From Drechmeria coniospora (taxonomy: Eukaryota; Ascomycota; Sordariomycetes; Hypocreales; Ophiocordycipitaceae): a DNA stretch of 64,000 nucleotides. The notes under the pieces were generated by a model. It saw only the letters and a program-made list of their open reading frames with translations, did not search any database and was not told where the DNA came from. The stretch is taken from positions 12,272,520 to 12,336,519 of the forward strand of contig NC_054389.1 in the NCBI RefSeq assembly GCF_001625195.1, in the 5' to 3' direction. The position numbers were made by a program, and so were the translations under genes. Below, in pieces: positions 48,701 to 58,724 of the stretch (the stretch's first letter is position 1; the number at the start of each line of letters is the position of its first letter).

Positions 48701-51700
48701 CGACCTTTGGGCCAATGCCGGGAACAAGTACAATCCTGCCGTCCATTGGATGCACCGGAAGCTGTCCTACAAAGATTGTTATTACCGTTACCGGCGGACT
48801 AATTACCGAATCGACGTACGGTCCAACACCTGGTACAAGTACCGTTCTTCCATCGTCAGGATGTACGGGAGTGTGTCCTACTAGAATTATCGTTACAGAG
48901 ACTGGTGGATTTATCACTGCAACGACCTTTGGGCCAATACCGGGAACAAGTATAATCCCGCCGTCCATTGGATGTACCGGAAGCTGTCCTACAAAGATTG
49001 TTATTACCGTTACTGGTGGAATTATTACTGAATCGACGTATGGTCCAATACCTGGTACAAGTACAGTTCTTCCATCGTCAGGATGTACGGGAGTGTGTCC
49101 TACTAGAATTATCGTTACAGAGACTGGTGGATTTATTACTGAGACGACCTTTGGGCCAATGCCGGGAACAAGTACAATCCCGCCGACCATTGGATGCACT
49201 GGAAGCTGTCCTACAAAGATTGTTATTACCGTTACCGGCGGTCTAATTACCGAATCGACATACGGTCCAACACCAGGTACAAGTACTGTTCTTCCATCGT
49301 CAGGATGTACGGGAGTGTGTCCGACTAGAATTATCGTTACACAAACTGGTGGATTTATTACTGAGACGACCTTTGGCCCAATGCCGGGTACAAGTACAGT
49401 CCCCCCGTCTATGGGATGCACTGGAAGCTGTCCTACTAGAATTATCGTTACACAGACTGGTGGATTTATTACTGAGACGACCTTTGGCCCAATGCCGGGA
49501 ACAAGTACAATCCCGCCTTCCATTGGATGCACCGGAAGCTGTCCTACAAAGATTGTCATTACTGTTACCGGCGGTCTAATTACCGAATCGACATACGGTC
49601 CAACACCAGGTACAAGTACTGTTCTTCCATCGTCAGGATGTACGGGAGTGTGTCCGACTAGAATTATCGTTACACAAACTGGTGGATTTATTACTGAGAC
49701 GACCTTTGGCCCAATGCCGGGTACAAGTACAGTCCCCCCGTCTATGGGATGCACTGGAAGTTGTCCTACTAGAATTATCGTTACAGAGACTGGTGGATTT
49801 ATTACTGAGACGACCTTTGGGCCAATGCCGGGAACAAGTATAATCCCGCCCACCATTGGATGCGCTGGAAGCTGTCCTACAAAGATTGTTATTACCGTTA
49901 CCGGCGGTCTAATTACCGAATCGACATACGGTCCAACACCAGGTACAAGTACTGTTCTTCCATCGTCAGGATGTACGGGAGTGTGTCCGACTAGAATTAT
50001 CGTTACACAAACTGGTGGATTTATTACTGAGACGACCTTTGGCCCAATGCCGGGTACAAGTACAGTCCTCCCGTCTATGGGATGCACTGGAAGTTGTCCT
50101 ACTAGAATTATCGTTACACAGACTGGTGGATTTATTACTGAGACGACCTTTGGGCCAATGCCTGGAACAAGTACAATTCCCCCATCTATTGGATGCACTG
50201 GAAGTTGTCCTACTAGAATTATCGTTACACAGACTGGTGGATTTATAACTGAGACGACCTTTGGGCCAATGCCGGGAACAAGTACAATCCCGCCTTCCAT
50301 TGGATGCACCGGAAGCTGTCCTACAAAGATTGTCATTACCGTTACCGGCGGTCTAATTACCGAATCGACATACGGTCCAACACCAGGTACAAGTACTGTT
50401 CTTCCATCGTCAGGATGTACGGGAGTGTGTCCGACTAGAATTATCGTTACACAAACTGGTGGATTTATTACTGAGACGACGTTTGGCCCAATGCCGGGTA
50501 CAAGTACAGTCCCCCCGCCTATGGGATGCACTGGAAGTTGTCCTACTAGAATTATCGTTACACAGACTGGTGGATTTATTACTGAGACGACCTTTGGCCC
50601 AATGCCGGGAACAAGTACAATCCCGCCCACCATTGGATGCACTGGAAGCTGTCCTACAAAGATTGTTATTACCGTTACCGGCGGTCTAATTACCGAATCG
50701 ACATACGGTCCAACACCAGGTACAAGTACTGTTCTTCCATCGTCAGGATGTACGGGAGTGTGTCCGACTAGAATTATCGTTACACAAACTGGGGGATTTA
50801 TTACTGAAACGACCTTTGGCCCAATGCCGGGTACAAGTACAGTCCCCCCGTCTATGGGATGCACTGGAAGTTGTCCTACTAGAATTATCGTTACACAGAC
50901 TGGTGGATTTATTACTGAGACGACCTTTGGCCCAATGCCGGGAACAAGTACAATCCCGCCTTCCATTGGATGCACCGGAAGCTGTCCTACAAAGATTGTC
51001 ATTACTGTTACTGGCGGACTAATTACCGAATCGACATACGGTCCAACACCTGGTACAAGTACTGTTCTTCCATCGTCAGGATGTACGGGAGTGTGTCCTA
51101 CTAGAATTATCGTTACACAGACTGGTGGATTTATTACTGAGACGACCTTTGGCCCAATACCGGGAACAAGTACAATCCCGCCTACTATTGGATGTACCGG
51201 AAGCTGTCCTACAAAGATTGTTATTACTGTTACCGGTGGTCTAATTACCGAATCGACATACGGTCCAACACCTGGTACAAGTACTGTTCTTCCATCGTCA
51301 GGATGTACGGGAGTGTGTCCGACTAGAATTATCGTTACACAAACTGGTGGATTTATTACTGAGACGACCTTTGGCCCAATGCCGGGTACAAGTACAGTCC
51401 CCCCGTCCATGGGATGCACTGGAAGTTGTCCTACTAGAATTATCGTTACACAGACTGGTGGATTTATTACTGAGACGACCTTTGGCCCAATGCCGGGAAC
51501 AAGTACAATCCCGCCTTCCATTGGATGCACCGGAAGCTGTCCTACAAAGATTGTCATTACTGTTACTGGCGGACTAATTACCGAATCGACATACGGTCCA
51601 ACACCTGGTACAAGTACTGTTCTTCCATCGTCAGGATGTACGGGAGTGTGTCCTACTAGAATTATCGTTACGCAAACTGGTGGATTTATTACTGAGACAA

Positions 51701-54700
51701 CCTTTGGCCCAATACCGGGAACATATACAATCCCGCCTACTATTGGATGTACCGGAAGCTGTCCTACAAAGATTGTTATTACTGTTACCGGCGGTCTAAT
51801 TACCGAATCGACATACGGTCCAACACCTGGTACAAGTACTGTTCTTCCATCGTCAGGATGTACGGGAGTGTGTCCGACTAGAATTATCGTTACACAAACT
51901 GGTGGATTTATTACTGAGACGACCTTTGGCCCAATGCCGGGTACAAGTACAGTCCCCCCGTCTATGGGATGCACTGGAAGTTGTCCTACTAGAATTATCG
52001 TTACACAGACTGGTGGATTTATTACTGAGACGACCTTTGGGCCAATGCCGGGAACAAGTACAATCCCGCCTTCCATTGGATGCACCGGAAGCTGTCCTAC
52101 AAAGATTGTCATTACTGTTACTGGCGGACTAATTACCGAATCGACATACGGTCCAACACCTGGTACAAGTACTGTTCTTCCATCGTCAGGATGTACGGGA
52201 GTGTGTCCTACTAGAATTATCGTTACACAGACTGGTGGATTTATTACTGAGACAACCTTTGGCCCAATACCGGGAACAAGTACAATCCCGCCCACTATTG
52301 GATGTACCGGAAGCTGTCCTACAAAGATTGTTATTACCGTTACCGGCGGTCTAATTACCGAATCAACATACGGTCCAACACCTGGTACAAGTACTGTTCT
52401 TCCATCGTCAGGATGTACGGGAGTGTGTCCTACTAGAATTATTGTTACAGAGACTGGTGGATTTATTACTGAGACGACCTTTGGGCCAATGCCTGGAACA
52501 AGTACAATTCCCCCATCTATTGGATGCACTGGAAGTTGTCCTACTAGAATTATCGTTACACAGACTGGTGGATTTATAACTGAGACGACCTTTGGGCCAA
52601 TGCCGGGAACAAGTACAATCCCACCTTCCATTGGATGTACCGGAAGCTGTCCTACAAAGATTATTATTACTGTTACTGGCGGTTTAATTACCGAATCGAC
52701 ATACGGTCCAACACCTGGTACAAGTACTGTTCTTCCATCGTCAGGATGTACGGGAGTGTGTCCTACTAGAATTATCGTTACACAGACTGGTGGATTTATT
52801 ACTGAGACGACCTTTGGCCCAATGCCGGGAACAAGTACAATCCCGCCTTCCATTGGATGCACTGGAAGCTGTCCTACAAAGATTGTTATTACTGTTACTG
52901 GTGGACTAATTACCGAATCTACATACGGTCCAACACCTGGTACAAGTACTGTTCTTCCATCGTCAGGATGTACGGGAGTGTGTCCTACTAGAATTATCGT
53001 TACACAGACTGGTGGATTTATTACTGAGACGACCTTTGGCCCAATACCGGGAACAAGTACAATCCCGCCTTCCATTGGATGCACCGGAAGCTGTCCTACA
53101 AAGATTGTTATTACTGTTACTGGCGGACTAATTACCGAATCGACATACGGTCCAACACCTGGTACAAGTACTGTTCTTCCATCGTCAGGATGTACGGGAG
53201 TATGTCCTACTAGAATTATTATTACAGAGACTGGTGGATTTATTACTGAGACGACCTTTGGGCCAATGCCTGGAACAAGTACAATTCCCCCATCTATTGG
53301 ATGCACTGGAAGCTGTCCTACTAGAATTATCGTTACACAGACTGGTGGATTTATTACTGAGACGACCTTTGGCCCAATGCCGGGAACAAGTACAATTCTG
53401 CCTTCCATTGGATGCACCGGAAGCTGTCCTACAAAGATTGTCATTACTGTTTCCGGCGGATTTACTACTGAGTCGACATTGGGACCTACGCCGGGTACTA
53501 GCACTATTCCTCCATCTTCTGATTGCGTAGGAGTCTGTCCTACAAAGATTATAGTCACTACAAACAGTATCGCTACGTATACTTCAAATAGCTACGTAAC
53601 AACGTCACAGCCATGGACTGGTACATATATTACAACGTACACCATTTCACCAATCAGCACGATCCCTGGTACCATTGTCATTCAAACTCCTCAGAGCTAC
53701 GTAGTAACAACGCAGACGTGGACTGGTCTTGGAACTACGACTACTACTGTTCTGCCTAGTGGTACCCTTCCCGGGACTATTATTATTCAGACTCCTCAGA
53801 GCTATATAGTAACAACGCAGACGTGGACTGGTCTTGGAACGACTACTACTACTATTCCACCTAGTGGTACTCTTCCCGGTACTATTATTATTCAGACTCC
53901 TCAGAGCTATGTATTAACGACGCAGACGTGGACTGGTCTTGGAACTACGACTACTACTGTTCCGCCTAGCGGTACTCTTCCCGGTACAATTATTATTCAG
54001 ACCCCTTACAGCTATGCAGTAACGACGCAGACGTGGACTGGTCTTGGAACGACTACTACTACCGTTCCACCTAGTGGTACTATTCCCGGTACTATTATTA
54101 TTCAGACCCCTTATAGCTACGCTGTAACGACGCGGCCGTGGACTGGTCTTGGAACTACAACTACTACTATTCCGCCTAGTGGTATTATTCCCGGTACTAT
54201 TATTATTCAAACCCCTTATAGCTATGTAGTAACGACGCAGGCGTGGACTGGTCTTGGAACTACGACTACTACTGTTCCGCCTAGCGGTACTCTTCCCGGT
54301 ACAATTATTATTCAGACTCCGCAGAGCTATGCAGTAACAACGCAGACGTGGACTGGTCTTGGAACGACTACTACTACTGTTCCTCCTAGTGGTACTATTC
54401 CGGGTACTATTATTATTCAGACTCCTGAGAGCTACGTAGTAACGACGCAGTCGTGGACTGGTCTTGGAACGACTACTACCACCGTTCCACCTAGCGGTAC
54501 TATGCCGGGAACCGTCATTGTCTTCACTCCAATTCCGTTGTCGTTATCCTTTAACCAGCCTTTGTATTGTGGCTTATCATGCTCTTTCGGCTCGTCGAAC
54601 GCTTTTGTGTCTGCATCTAGAGCTGGAGTTGCAGCTGCTGGAGTTCTTATTACAATAACTATTCCATCAGGTTTCAAATTTCCTGGTGGATCTGGAACAT

Positions 54701-55368
54701 TTTCTGGTTTGTCGAATGCACAAGGTGCATTATCCATACCATCTATTACGTTTCCTTGTGATTCTTGTAATATGACAATAATATCAGTTACAATTACGGC
54801 TACTGCTGTTGGTGCTAGTCAAGCAACAGCACAAGTTGAAGCCGGAAATTTACTAAGCTTTAGTATTCTAAGTAACCATACAATAAAAATTACTGATAAC
54901 AGTAATTGCGACTATTCTGGCAATCTATACGCATATTATGACGTATTTTGGTTTCCTGTCTGTACTTCAGGATTTATTATTAACGAGCGCACACCATCCC
55001 CCAAAATGATCATTAGCTGTCCTTGTACGAACAATAGCATTTTTGCCGTTGAGACAGTTCTTGATAATTTATTTATTCCCGCACACAGCTCTATTTACAT
55101 TCCGTTTAGAATGGCAACAATTTGCGTGCCTACCGGTATCCCTATTTCCCCAGTCTATGCGTCCTTATCTCTAGGAGCTCCGTATACATATCCAGTTTTA
55201 GCCAATATTTTAATTGCGGACCAATCCATCAACAGGACTACAGGTCCTCATAATTCTTCTTATTTCCTGAATTACCCTACCGGGTCTAATGAATTTTATT
55301 TCTATAGGACAACTCCAATTGATGGCGGCGGAACCACACCACAGGCACAAACTCTAGACTGTAACTAG
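42724..55368 (+). CDS. Giant adhesin B: signal peptide, CX3C-repeat stalk, novel C-terminal head (spliced, about 4193 aa, one frameshift)
   Basis: Predicted structure: 42724-42878 joined to 42941-55368. Exon 1 codes a signal peptide (MNIKTFTKFALLLLYANF..., about residues 1-22) and IIIELQPINIICSG (30-43), matching gene A position by position (E33, P36, ICSG 40-43, split R52). Residues about 85-3590 are 37-residue (111-bp) repeats, alternating GPMPGTSTIPPSIGCTGSC and GPTPGTSTVLPSSGCTGVC. Residues about 3600-3910 are 35-residue flocculin-like repeats (WTGLGTTTTTVPPSG). The last 280 or so residues are a non-repetitive head with 10 Cys. One extra A at 47808-47810 (ACTGAAGACGACC against ACTGAGACGACC in other units) shifts the frame; unspliced by correction, translation would stop at 47996 after about 1736 residues. 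The 7.5 kb beyond stays open, so this is either a very recent mutation or a sequence error. No GPI tail is seen. Role inferred: surface adhesion. Confidence 0.75.
42879..42940 (+). other. Intron of giant adhesin B (62 nt, phase 2)
   Basis: It starts GTATAA and ends GGTATTAG, with a TACTAAG branch-like site. It joins AG to A, giving Arg52 followed by T-H-T, parallel to R-T-Y-T in gene A, and removes the stops between the signal-peptide frame and the repeat frame. An alternative, GTACGA at 42851 to CCAG at 42960, also restores frame but loses the parallel. Confidence 0.75.
43040..53560 (+). repeat. 111-bp tandem array of adhesin B (about 95 units)
   Basis: For example, ACCTTTGGGCCAATGCC starts at 43263 and 43374, 111 bp apart. 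Two unit types alternate (222-bp dimers) in the first half; in the second half trimers and larger blocks appear. Confidence 0.95.
50566..52440 (+). repeat. 555-bp higher-order repeat in adhesin B
   Basis: Blocks of five 111-bp units repeat at exactly 555-bp steps: ACTGGTGGATTTATTACTGA begins at 50566, 51121, 51676 and 52231, with near-identical order of unit variants (types with TIGC, GVC, SMGC, SIGC, GVC). The fourth block diverges near 52440. Confidence 0.85.
53600..54520 (+). repeat. 105-bp (35-residue) flocculin-like repeats of adhesin B
   Basis: About nine units of the form SYVVTTQTWTGLGTTTTTVP followed by PSGTLPGTIIIQTP. This resembles the Thr-rich W-T-G repeats of fungal flocculins/Als-type adhesins and the shorter set near gene A's N-terminus, but lies near the C-terminus here. 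Confidence 0.85.
54521..55365 (+). other. Unrecognised C-terminal head of adhesin B
   Basis: About 280 residues, non-repetitive, 10 Cys. It begins LSLSFNQPLYCGLSCSFGSS, has a Gly/Ser/Val-rich beta-type segment (GVLITITIPSGFKFPGGSGT), a pair FPCDSC, then CPCTNN, MATICVPTGIP and ends in LDCN. It resembles neither GLEYA nor any head I know; a beta-sandwich is likely from the strand-like composition. Confidence 0.6.
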
Positions 55369-55770
55369 CCTAGGGTTAGCCAGCTCTTTTGCGGAGGGGG
55401 TTTTTCGACGAAATGTGAAAAACTTTAAGTGGGTTACCCGCATGTACCCCGGTACCTTTATTCGACGAAATAAAATAATCTAACCGGATTAGAAAGTCGG
55501 CAAAGAGGACGTACGCTATTTAAATAAAAATACATACAAGACGAGATAGGTGTTTGCATCGGGTAGGAAATAAATTTCAAAAGGTAATCCATCCATTCAT
55601 TAAGCGGGTAGGCAAGGGAGGGTATACAGTACGTACATATATATACAAGCAAAAAGACATTGCATAAAGATGGCATTACTTATTAAATAAAAATACACAC
55701 AACTTGAGATAAGGAAGGTGTATGCGATACGGGAAATGCAAACAGAAAAGAATTTAGTTTTTTCGTTGGG
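55369..55770. other. Downstream flank of adhesin B, no gene
   Basis: It has a direct repeat TTCGACGAAAT (near 55410 and 55461) and two AT-rich AAATAAAAATACA(T/C)AC stretches near 55521 and 55684. No ORF is supported. Confidence 0.45.
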
Positions 55771-55951
55771 TGTTATGGTATCGGGCTACGCCCGACTGGA
55801 TGACATAAGACAAGGGGGGCAACAGACCTACCCACCCAAAGGGCACACATAGAAAGGAAGCCCTAACGGACAAGCAGTCCTTTCCCCTCTTCAAGTCTTT
55901 TAATAAACTTCATTGAGATTCCTAGAGCAGCTGCCTAGTGACTCCGTAACA
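55771..55951 (+). repeat. Diverged solo LTR related to the 171-bp family (181 bp)
   Basis: It starts TGTTATGGTATCGGGC and ends GACTCCGTAACA like the family, but the middle differs (AAGGGGGGCAACAGACC). No target duplication is visible, so it is old or a related subfamily. Confidence 0.75.
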
Positions 55952-55954
55952 GTA

Positions 55955-56047
55955 GCAGTGCTAATAGTCATTATTACTAATAGTAGTAATAATAGGATAA
56001 TATCCTATTTGGGTAGTCTTACTAGCATAAATACTAGTATTTTAACA
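55955..56047 (-). repeat. Terminal fragment of the 670-bp LTR family
   Basis: It ends TACTAGTATTTTAACA, the reverse complement of the family start, with the GGATAATATCC core. Confidence 0.7.
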
Positions 56048-56059
56048 GTATGTTTTATT

Positions 56060-57155
56060 CTTTTAACAATGCCGAGTTCGTTTCTTAGTCCTTTGAGAAT
56101 TCGTCTTGGTCATAGGCCTGCTGTATGCGTTGGTTCTATTCTTGGTTTGGTTCGACCTTCTATATTGCATTAAGTTGTTTTATAGGGGACTTTGTTATAG
56201 TCCTAACGAAAGTTTGTTCGTTAGGGCTGGAACGAATTGCTGCATTAGGGTCTAGCTCTTCGTTTTGCGTGCCTAATTATAGAGTACCGTAGTCGCTAGT
56301 TCGTAAGATTGCGGCTCGTTGTACCTCGTACGGAGGTTTGAGATCTTCCCGACGACTAAGCGCATCTGTTCGTCTATTTTCGCTTCCCTTGCGAGAAATG
56401 ATCTTAGAATTGAACTCCAATATAAATTCGTACTATCTGGTCTGTCGATTGTTTAGATCCTTTGTTGTTGTAAAGCTCGTTAGGTTCTTGAAGTTGGCAT
56501 AGACCTTAACTGTAGCTGTTGTACTGCTTATGTAATGTTTTATTCTTTAAATGCTTTAATAATTACTATTAGTTCTTTGTTATAGATTGGGTAGTTAAGT
56601 TCTGGCTGTAAGGCGCGCTACAGGCGTGTAGGCCTTATAAGCGAATGTGAGGTGCAGTACCCGCACGAAGTGCGGATACTGGCGGATCTTTTGACAGTTT
56701 GGCCATTTGGTCGAACGGTTAACTGGTCTATTGTCCATATGGGCACACCTCACCATATGTGTTACACTGGCCCGTAGAGCTTTTTCGAGTAGAAGGCGAT
56801 AGGATAAAGCTGTCCTTCCTTATTTCGTTGACCTAGCTGACCGTTAAGTGCAAAGTTTAATGCGTTAGTTTCTACTTTAAAGGGTCTTTCGGAGTTGGCC
56901 GTAGCGAGTGTCCAATTGCTAGGATTTTTATTCTTGATTCGCTGGAATGTTTATTCTTTTTTGTTTGTCTTGTCGAACTTTTCCTCTTTTTGTGTTAGGT
57001 TAGTATGTAGGATAGAAATTCCTCTATATCCTTTAATAAACTGTTGGTAGAAGTTTACGAAGCCTAGGAAGGCTCTAACTTCTTTTAGGTTTATCGGTAA
57101 AGGCTAGTCTGCTACTGCCTTGATTTTGTTGGGGTCCATTCGGATGCATCCTAGT
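56060..57155 (-). pseudogene. Dead Ty3/gypsy reverse transcriptase/RNase H region
   Basis: The minus strand near 57140-57020 reads MDPNKIKAVAD, stop, PLPINLKEVRAFLGFVNFYQ and QFIKGYRG, the classic RT-RNase H junction of gypsy elements. The Trp after AVAD is TAG (TGG to TAG). Stops are frequent to about 56100. The 160-bp LTR-like element at 56607-56766 interrupts it. Confidence 0.75.
56607..56766. repeat. 160-bp LTR-like element (right copy) with target duplication
   Basis: It runs from TGTAAGGCGCGC to GTGTTACA and is nearly identical to 3197-3356. It is flanked by CTGGC on both sides (56602-56606 and 56767-56771), a 5-bp target duplication, so it transposed into the dead gypsy pol. Confidence 0.9.
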
Positions 57156-57205
57156 TGTTAAAATACTGGTATTTATACTAGTAAGACTACCAAAATAGGA
57201 TACTA

Positions 57206-57376
57206 TGTTGCGGAGTCGCTAGGCGACTGCTCTAGGACTCTTAATGATGTTTATTAAAAGACTTGAAGGAGGGAAAACTACTTAGCAACTAGGGCTTCTA
57301 GTTGTGTGCGTGCTTCCTAGTGGGTCCCTTGGTTCTCTCCGTTCTTGTATGTCGGGCTAAGCCCGATACTATAACA
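57206..57376 (-). repeat. 171-bp solo LTR with TACTA target duplication
   Basis: It runs TGTTGCGG...ATAACA, the same family as 58401-58572. The host LTR sequence AGGATACTATCC is split, with TACTA at 57201-57205 and 57377-57381. Confidence 0.95.
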
Positions 57377-57466
57377 TACTATCCTATTGTTACTAGCAGT
57401 ACTACTACTAGTAAAGATGCTATATTATACTGCGAGTATTAGTAAGCATATTGAGTTGGCTAATAG

Positions 57467-58136
57467 TCTTGCAATTTGGATGCGCAAGAGGAGGGGGTAG
57501 TGGAAGTATATCGCACGGACCAGGGAATCAATCAAGCTGTTAGTAACAGCATAAGGGGTGCCAGTTAGTAACTGGGCAAGAGTGCACAATTGGTAGTACC
57601 GAATTATACAAATGAATGCGATTGTTCTTCTACCTAAAGTGCAAGGGAAGTACGGCTATTTATGCCTACAGAGTAGTACCGTGTAGGTCCAGATTGTGGC
57701 TGCACAGTTACACTATAGTTTGATCGCCCGTTTGGTCGCACAATGGTTTGATTGCCCATTTGGTCGCACAATGGTTTGATCGCCGTTTCGGTCGCACAAT
57801 GGTTTGATTGCCTGCAGTAGTACTGTGGGCTGGCAATAGCTAGTAGCGACTGGGAGAGCGGCAATTGTTATTCCGATTAATTGGCTCCTGTGGTCGACTG
57901 GCTACTACGTATACAAGTTGTATTGTAGTAGTAAGTTGGCCGGCAGTAGTACTGCCGTCAGTCGTTCCGAGTGGTGGTTCGGAGAAGTAGTATGTTGTAT
58001 ACTATTAGTCAACTCGATATGCTTACTAATACTCGCAGTATAGTATAGCATCTTTACTAGTAGTAGTACTACTAGTAACAATAGGATAGTATCCTATTTG
58101 GGTAGTCTTACTAGTATAAATACCAGTATTTTAACA
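57467..58136 (-). repeat. Complete 670-bp solo LTR, minus orientation, AATAG target duplication
   Basis: On the minus strand it runs TGTTAAAATACTGG...AAATTGCAAGA, with a TATA-like GCATAAATAGCC near 57660 and three short GCAATCAAACCATTGTGCGA-type repeats near 57720-57810. AATAG occurs at 57462-57466 and 58137-58141. The 76-residue ORF inside is a repeat translation. Confidence 0.9.
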
Positions 58137-58400
58137 AATAGTATACAACATACTATGTCTCCGAACTACGACTCGGAACGACTGGCGGTAGTACTACTAC
58201 CGACCAACTCACTACTATAATACGACTCGTATACGTAGTAGCCAGTCGACTACTGGAGCCAATTGATCGGAACGACAATTGCCGCTCTCCCAATCGCTAC
58301 TAGCTCTTGCCAGCCCATAGTACTACTCTGGGCCACTCAATCATTATGTAATGGAATCAGCCTACTAACTGTGTGACTGAAACAGCTATCTAACCTTGTG

Positions 58401-58572
58401 TGTTACGGAGTCGCTAGGCGACTGCTCTAGGACTCTCAATGATGTTTATTAAAAGACTTGAAGGATAGGAAAACTACTTGGTAACTAGGGCTTCTAGTTG
58501 TGTGTGTTCCTCCTAGTGGGTCCCTTGGTTCCCTTCGTTCTCCTATATCGGGCTAAGCCCGATACCATAACA
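58401..58572 (-). repeat. 3' LTR of the right gypsy-type element
   Basis: 172 bp, TGTTACGGAG...ATAACA, the inverted counterpart of 544-714. The element's pol lies to the right on the minus strand, so this is its 3' LTR. A purine-rich tract (minus strand, 58573-58590) precedes it. Confidence 0.85.
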
Positions 58573-58724
58573 TACCGTCTCGCTCCACCCGTTCGAAGTA
58601 AAGTCTAGCTATAGCTGTAGCCAACCTACCCTTCCCTAGGCTGGCCTCCCAATCTGTAGCTCCCCCCAAAATTTTTTTTTTTTTTTTTTTTCTGGGTATT
58701 CGTTGGGTACTAAGTGCATGCGGC

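Larger units (their letters stand above)
57156..58400 (+). repeat. Outer 670-bp-family LTR, split by two later insertions
   Basis: The host copy is 57156-57205, 57382-57466 and 58142 to about 58400 on the plus strand. It starts TGTTAAAATACTGG. It is interrupted by a 171-bp solo LTR and by a minus-strand copy of its own family, and cut off at 58401 by the right gypsy-type element. Confidence 0.8.

Noticed and set aside
42911..53558. Minus-strand ORFs of 911, 678 and 1739 codons
   Set aside because: They are antisense readings of adhesin B's 111-bp units; the sense strand has signal peptide, intron and head.
43040..53560. Regular direct repeats as a CRISPR array
   Set aside because: Units are 111-bp coding repeats without unique spacers, in a eukaryotic context.
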